A program made the translations under genes and the position numbers. From Nephrocerus scutellatus (taxonomy: Eukaryota; Arthropoda; Insecta; Diptera; Pipunculidae), in contig OX352763.1 in the NCBI GenBank assembly GCA_947095585.1, forward strand, positions 62,343,016-62,407,015: a stretch of 64,000 nt of DNA, written 5' to 3'. The notes beneath the pieces are model-generated. The model searched no databases and was not told the DNA's origin. It saw nothing but the letters and a program-made list of their open reading frames with translations. Shown here piece by piece: positions 62,861 to 64,000 of the stretch (its first letter is position 1; each line of letters starts with the position of its first letter).

Positions 62861-63755
62861 TGTTTCACGCAAAGGACTTTTTTGCTGCCTAAGTTTGTCA
62901 TACTGCTTCTTCTGTTGTTATCGCCAAGTATATGTGGATGTTTGTATTAGTGACAATTGTAGTATTTATTTATTTTATCTATTAATTTTTTTACTGACCT
63001 TATATATCTATTTATTTATTTATTTATGTATTTATTTATTATAATGTGTTTGTTAATTAACCTAACTAACGTGTGCAATATTTTCATTTAAACTAACCTT
63101 TAACCTGTGCAATATTTTTATTTAATGACCCTTAACTAATCTGTGCTATATTTCAACTATTTTCTTTGACGTATCATATTAGATAACTAAAACTTGAGAT
63201 TAATTTACATGACGCAGTCACATGGACCATCTGACTCATAATTGCCCGACTAGACTGACATGTATTTTTTTTATATAGAGACTCATTGCCAAGGGAGGAC
63301 TCCCTGAATGACTTGCGTCACGGCAATAAGTTGGGCTAAGCCCTTGCCACACGTTGAAATATTTCAAAGGAATCTATTAGGCTAGCTAAAGTAATATACT
63401 TTGAAAAGACGAATATATATGCGTGCTTACCTTATTTTTACGCGACATTTTACTCGCGACCACTCACAAAATGTATGCGAGCCTGTTCCGTATGCCCACA
63501 TACCCACTACGCCACTACTCCGTCTGCACTTGAAATAGTCGAAAGTAAAACATCGATGTGAGATGTTCGATTCGTACTTGAGTTTAAGAAACTTGTAAAG
63601 ACACAATTTTTAACCCATTTTTTACTGTGATTTTAATCCAAGTATTACAAGAAGTGGCAAGGCCACACCTTTATACAACTAATTAATTATAAAAAAAAAG
63701 CAGTACAAAAAAAAAACCCCATAAAAATTAAAATTTTTCCTGTAAATTATCTAAT

Positions 63756-64000
63756 AACCAAAAGTATACTGAATTACACTATAAATTCTGAAATATAAAA
63801 ACACATACGAAGCAGTGCAGCCCAAACAACAAACCAACCCCAATCGTAAAGCAAGCAGAGCTGCCCGCAGCGGACAACGCACTCAAAACACAGTCATTAT
63901 AGTATGAAATGATCTGATGCCGGGGGAAAATATTTGTATGGGAGACCCCAGACCCCGCGGCCCGATCACTCCCAAATTCATTGAAAGTATATTTTCACCG
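63756..64000 (-). repeat. Family B block, inverted, running off the window
   Basis: AAAAGTATACTGAATTACAC, then CAAACCAACCCCAATCGTAA (the inverse of the block at 10.4 and 58.6 kb) and GCGGCCCGATCACTCCC. The unit is cut by the window end. Confidence 0.65.

Larger units (their letters stand above)
60784..63755. mobile_element. 3-kb inverted-repeat structure made from a Ty3/gypsy 3' end
   Basis: Left arm 60,784-61,626 and right arm 62,794-63,755 are inverted copies of one another. The outer ends are ATTAGAGAATTTACATG and GTAAATTATCTAAT; the inner ends are at GTACTGAAGTGTATAGGC and its counterpart. The right arm has a roughly 45-bp internal duplication and a different roughly 90-bp segment near 63,270. 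Each arm contains the end of integrase and what should be LTR. The 1.17-kb centre holds the rest of a decayed integrase on +. Confidence 0.88.

Overview
The window reads as fly (brachyceran dipteran) nuclear DNA. It is AT-rich, has short introns with canonical GT/AG sites, and is packed with insect-type transposable elements. The only confidently recognised host gene is on the + strand at 39,234-40,234. Three exons there encode the pre-GAP linker and the first part of a RhoGAP domain that looks most like Drosophila p190 RhoGAP (RhoGAPp190). A second, phase-compatible trio of exon-like segments lies on the same strand at 5,945-7,126. It is not identified and carries a one-base frame break; it may belong to the same gene or to a decayed neighbour.

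Layout. 0.4-4.3 kb: a dead Ty3/gypsy element. 5.0-5.6 kb: a perfect 331-bp tandem duplication. 7.3-9.5 kb: a minus-strand LINE split by another LINE and by a 357-bp MITE. 9.6-15.6 kb: LINE fragments, a tRNA-derived SINE, a LOA/R1-like LINE with a 12-bp target-site duplication, and a dispersed repeat called here family B. 16.1-19.3 kb: a BEL/Pao relic interrupted by a mariner. 19.4-22.3 kb: a Jockey-clade LINE. 22.7-23.3 kb: copia end and LTR. 23.8-25.2 kb: a complete non-autonomous Helitron. 26.7 kb: a long hairpin. 27.0-28.2 kb: a 118-bp satellite. 29.8-34.0 kb: an autonomous-type Helitron Rep gene split by a CR1-like LINE that still has two open frames. 34.4-36.0 kb: BEL relic. 36.1-39.2 kb: a pogo/Tigger-like transposon with a nested LINE, ending 52 bp before a host exon. 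40.4-48.4 kb: RT and Helitron-helicase fragments, a 100-bp minisatellite, a dead mariner, a copia fragment, and a LINE with a Helitron-like insert. 48.9-57.8 kb: an almost complete BEL/Pao element with two LTRs, 5-bp TSD, tRNA-Tyr-type primer site and an envelope-like gene. 58.3-64 kb: family B tandem units, (TCTTGG)n arrays, and a 3-kb inverted-repeat structure built from a Ty3/gypsy 3' end.

How it fits together. Almost every kilobase is transposon-derived, with up to three levels of nesting, so relative ages can be read: LINE into family B, mariner into BEL, MITE into LINE, LINE into Helitron, LINE into Tigger, Helitron into LINE. The host gene's introns are where most of this has accumulated. 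The objects most worth a second look are the envelope-bearing BEL element with a very recent 1.4-kb internal duplication (48.9-57.8 kb), the 3-kb palindromic gypsy derivative (60.8-63.8 kb), the 123-bp hairpin at 26.7 kb, and family B, which looks like a Helitron-related family carrying variable numbers of about 119-bp internal repeats.

Limits: family names rest on motifs read by eye. No database search, alignment or folding was run, and boundaries without TSDs or termini are approximate.
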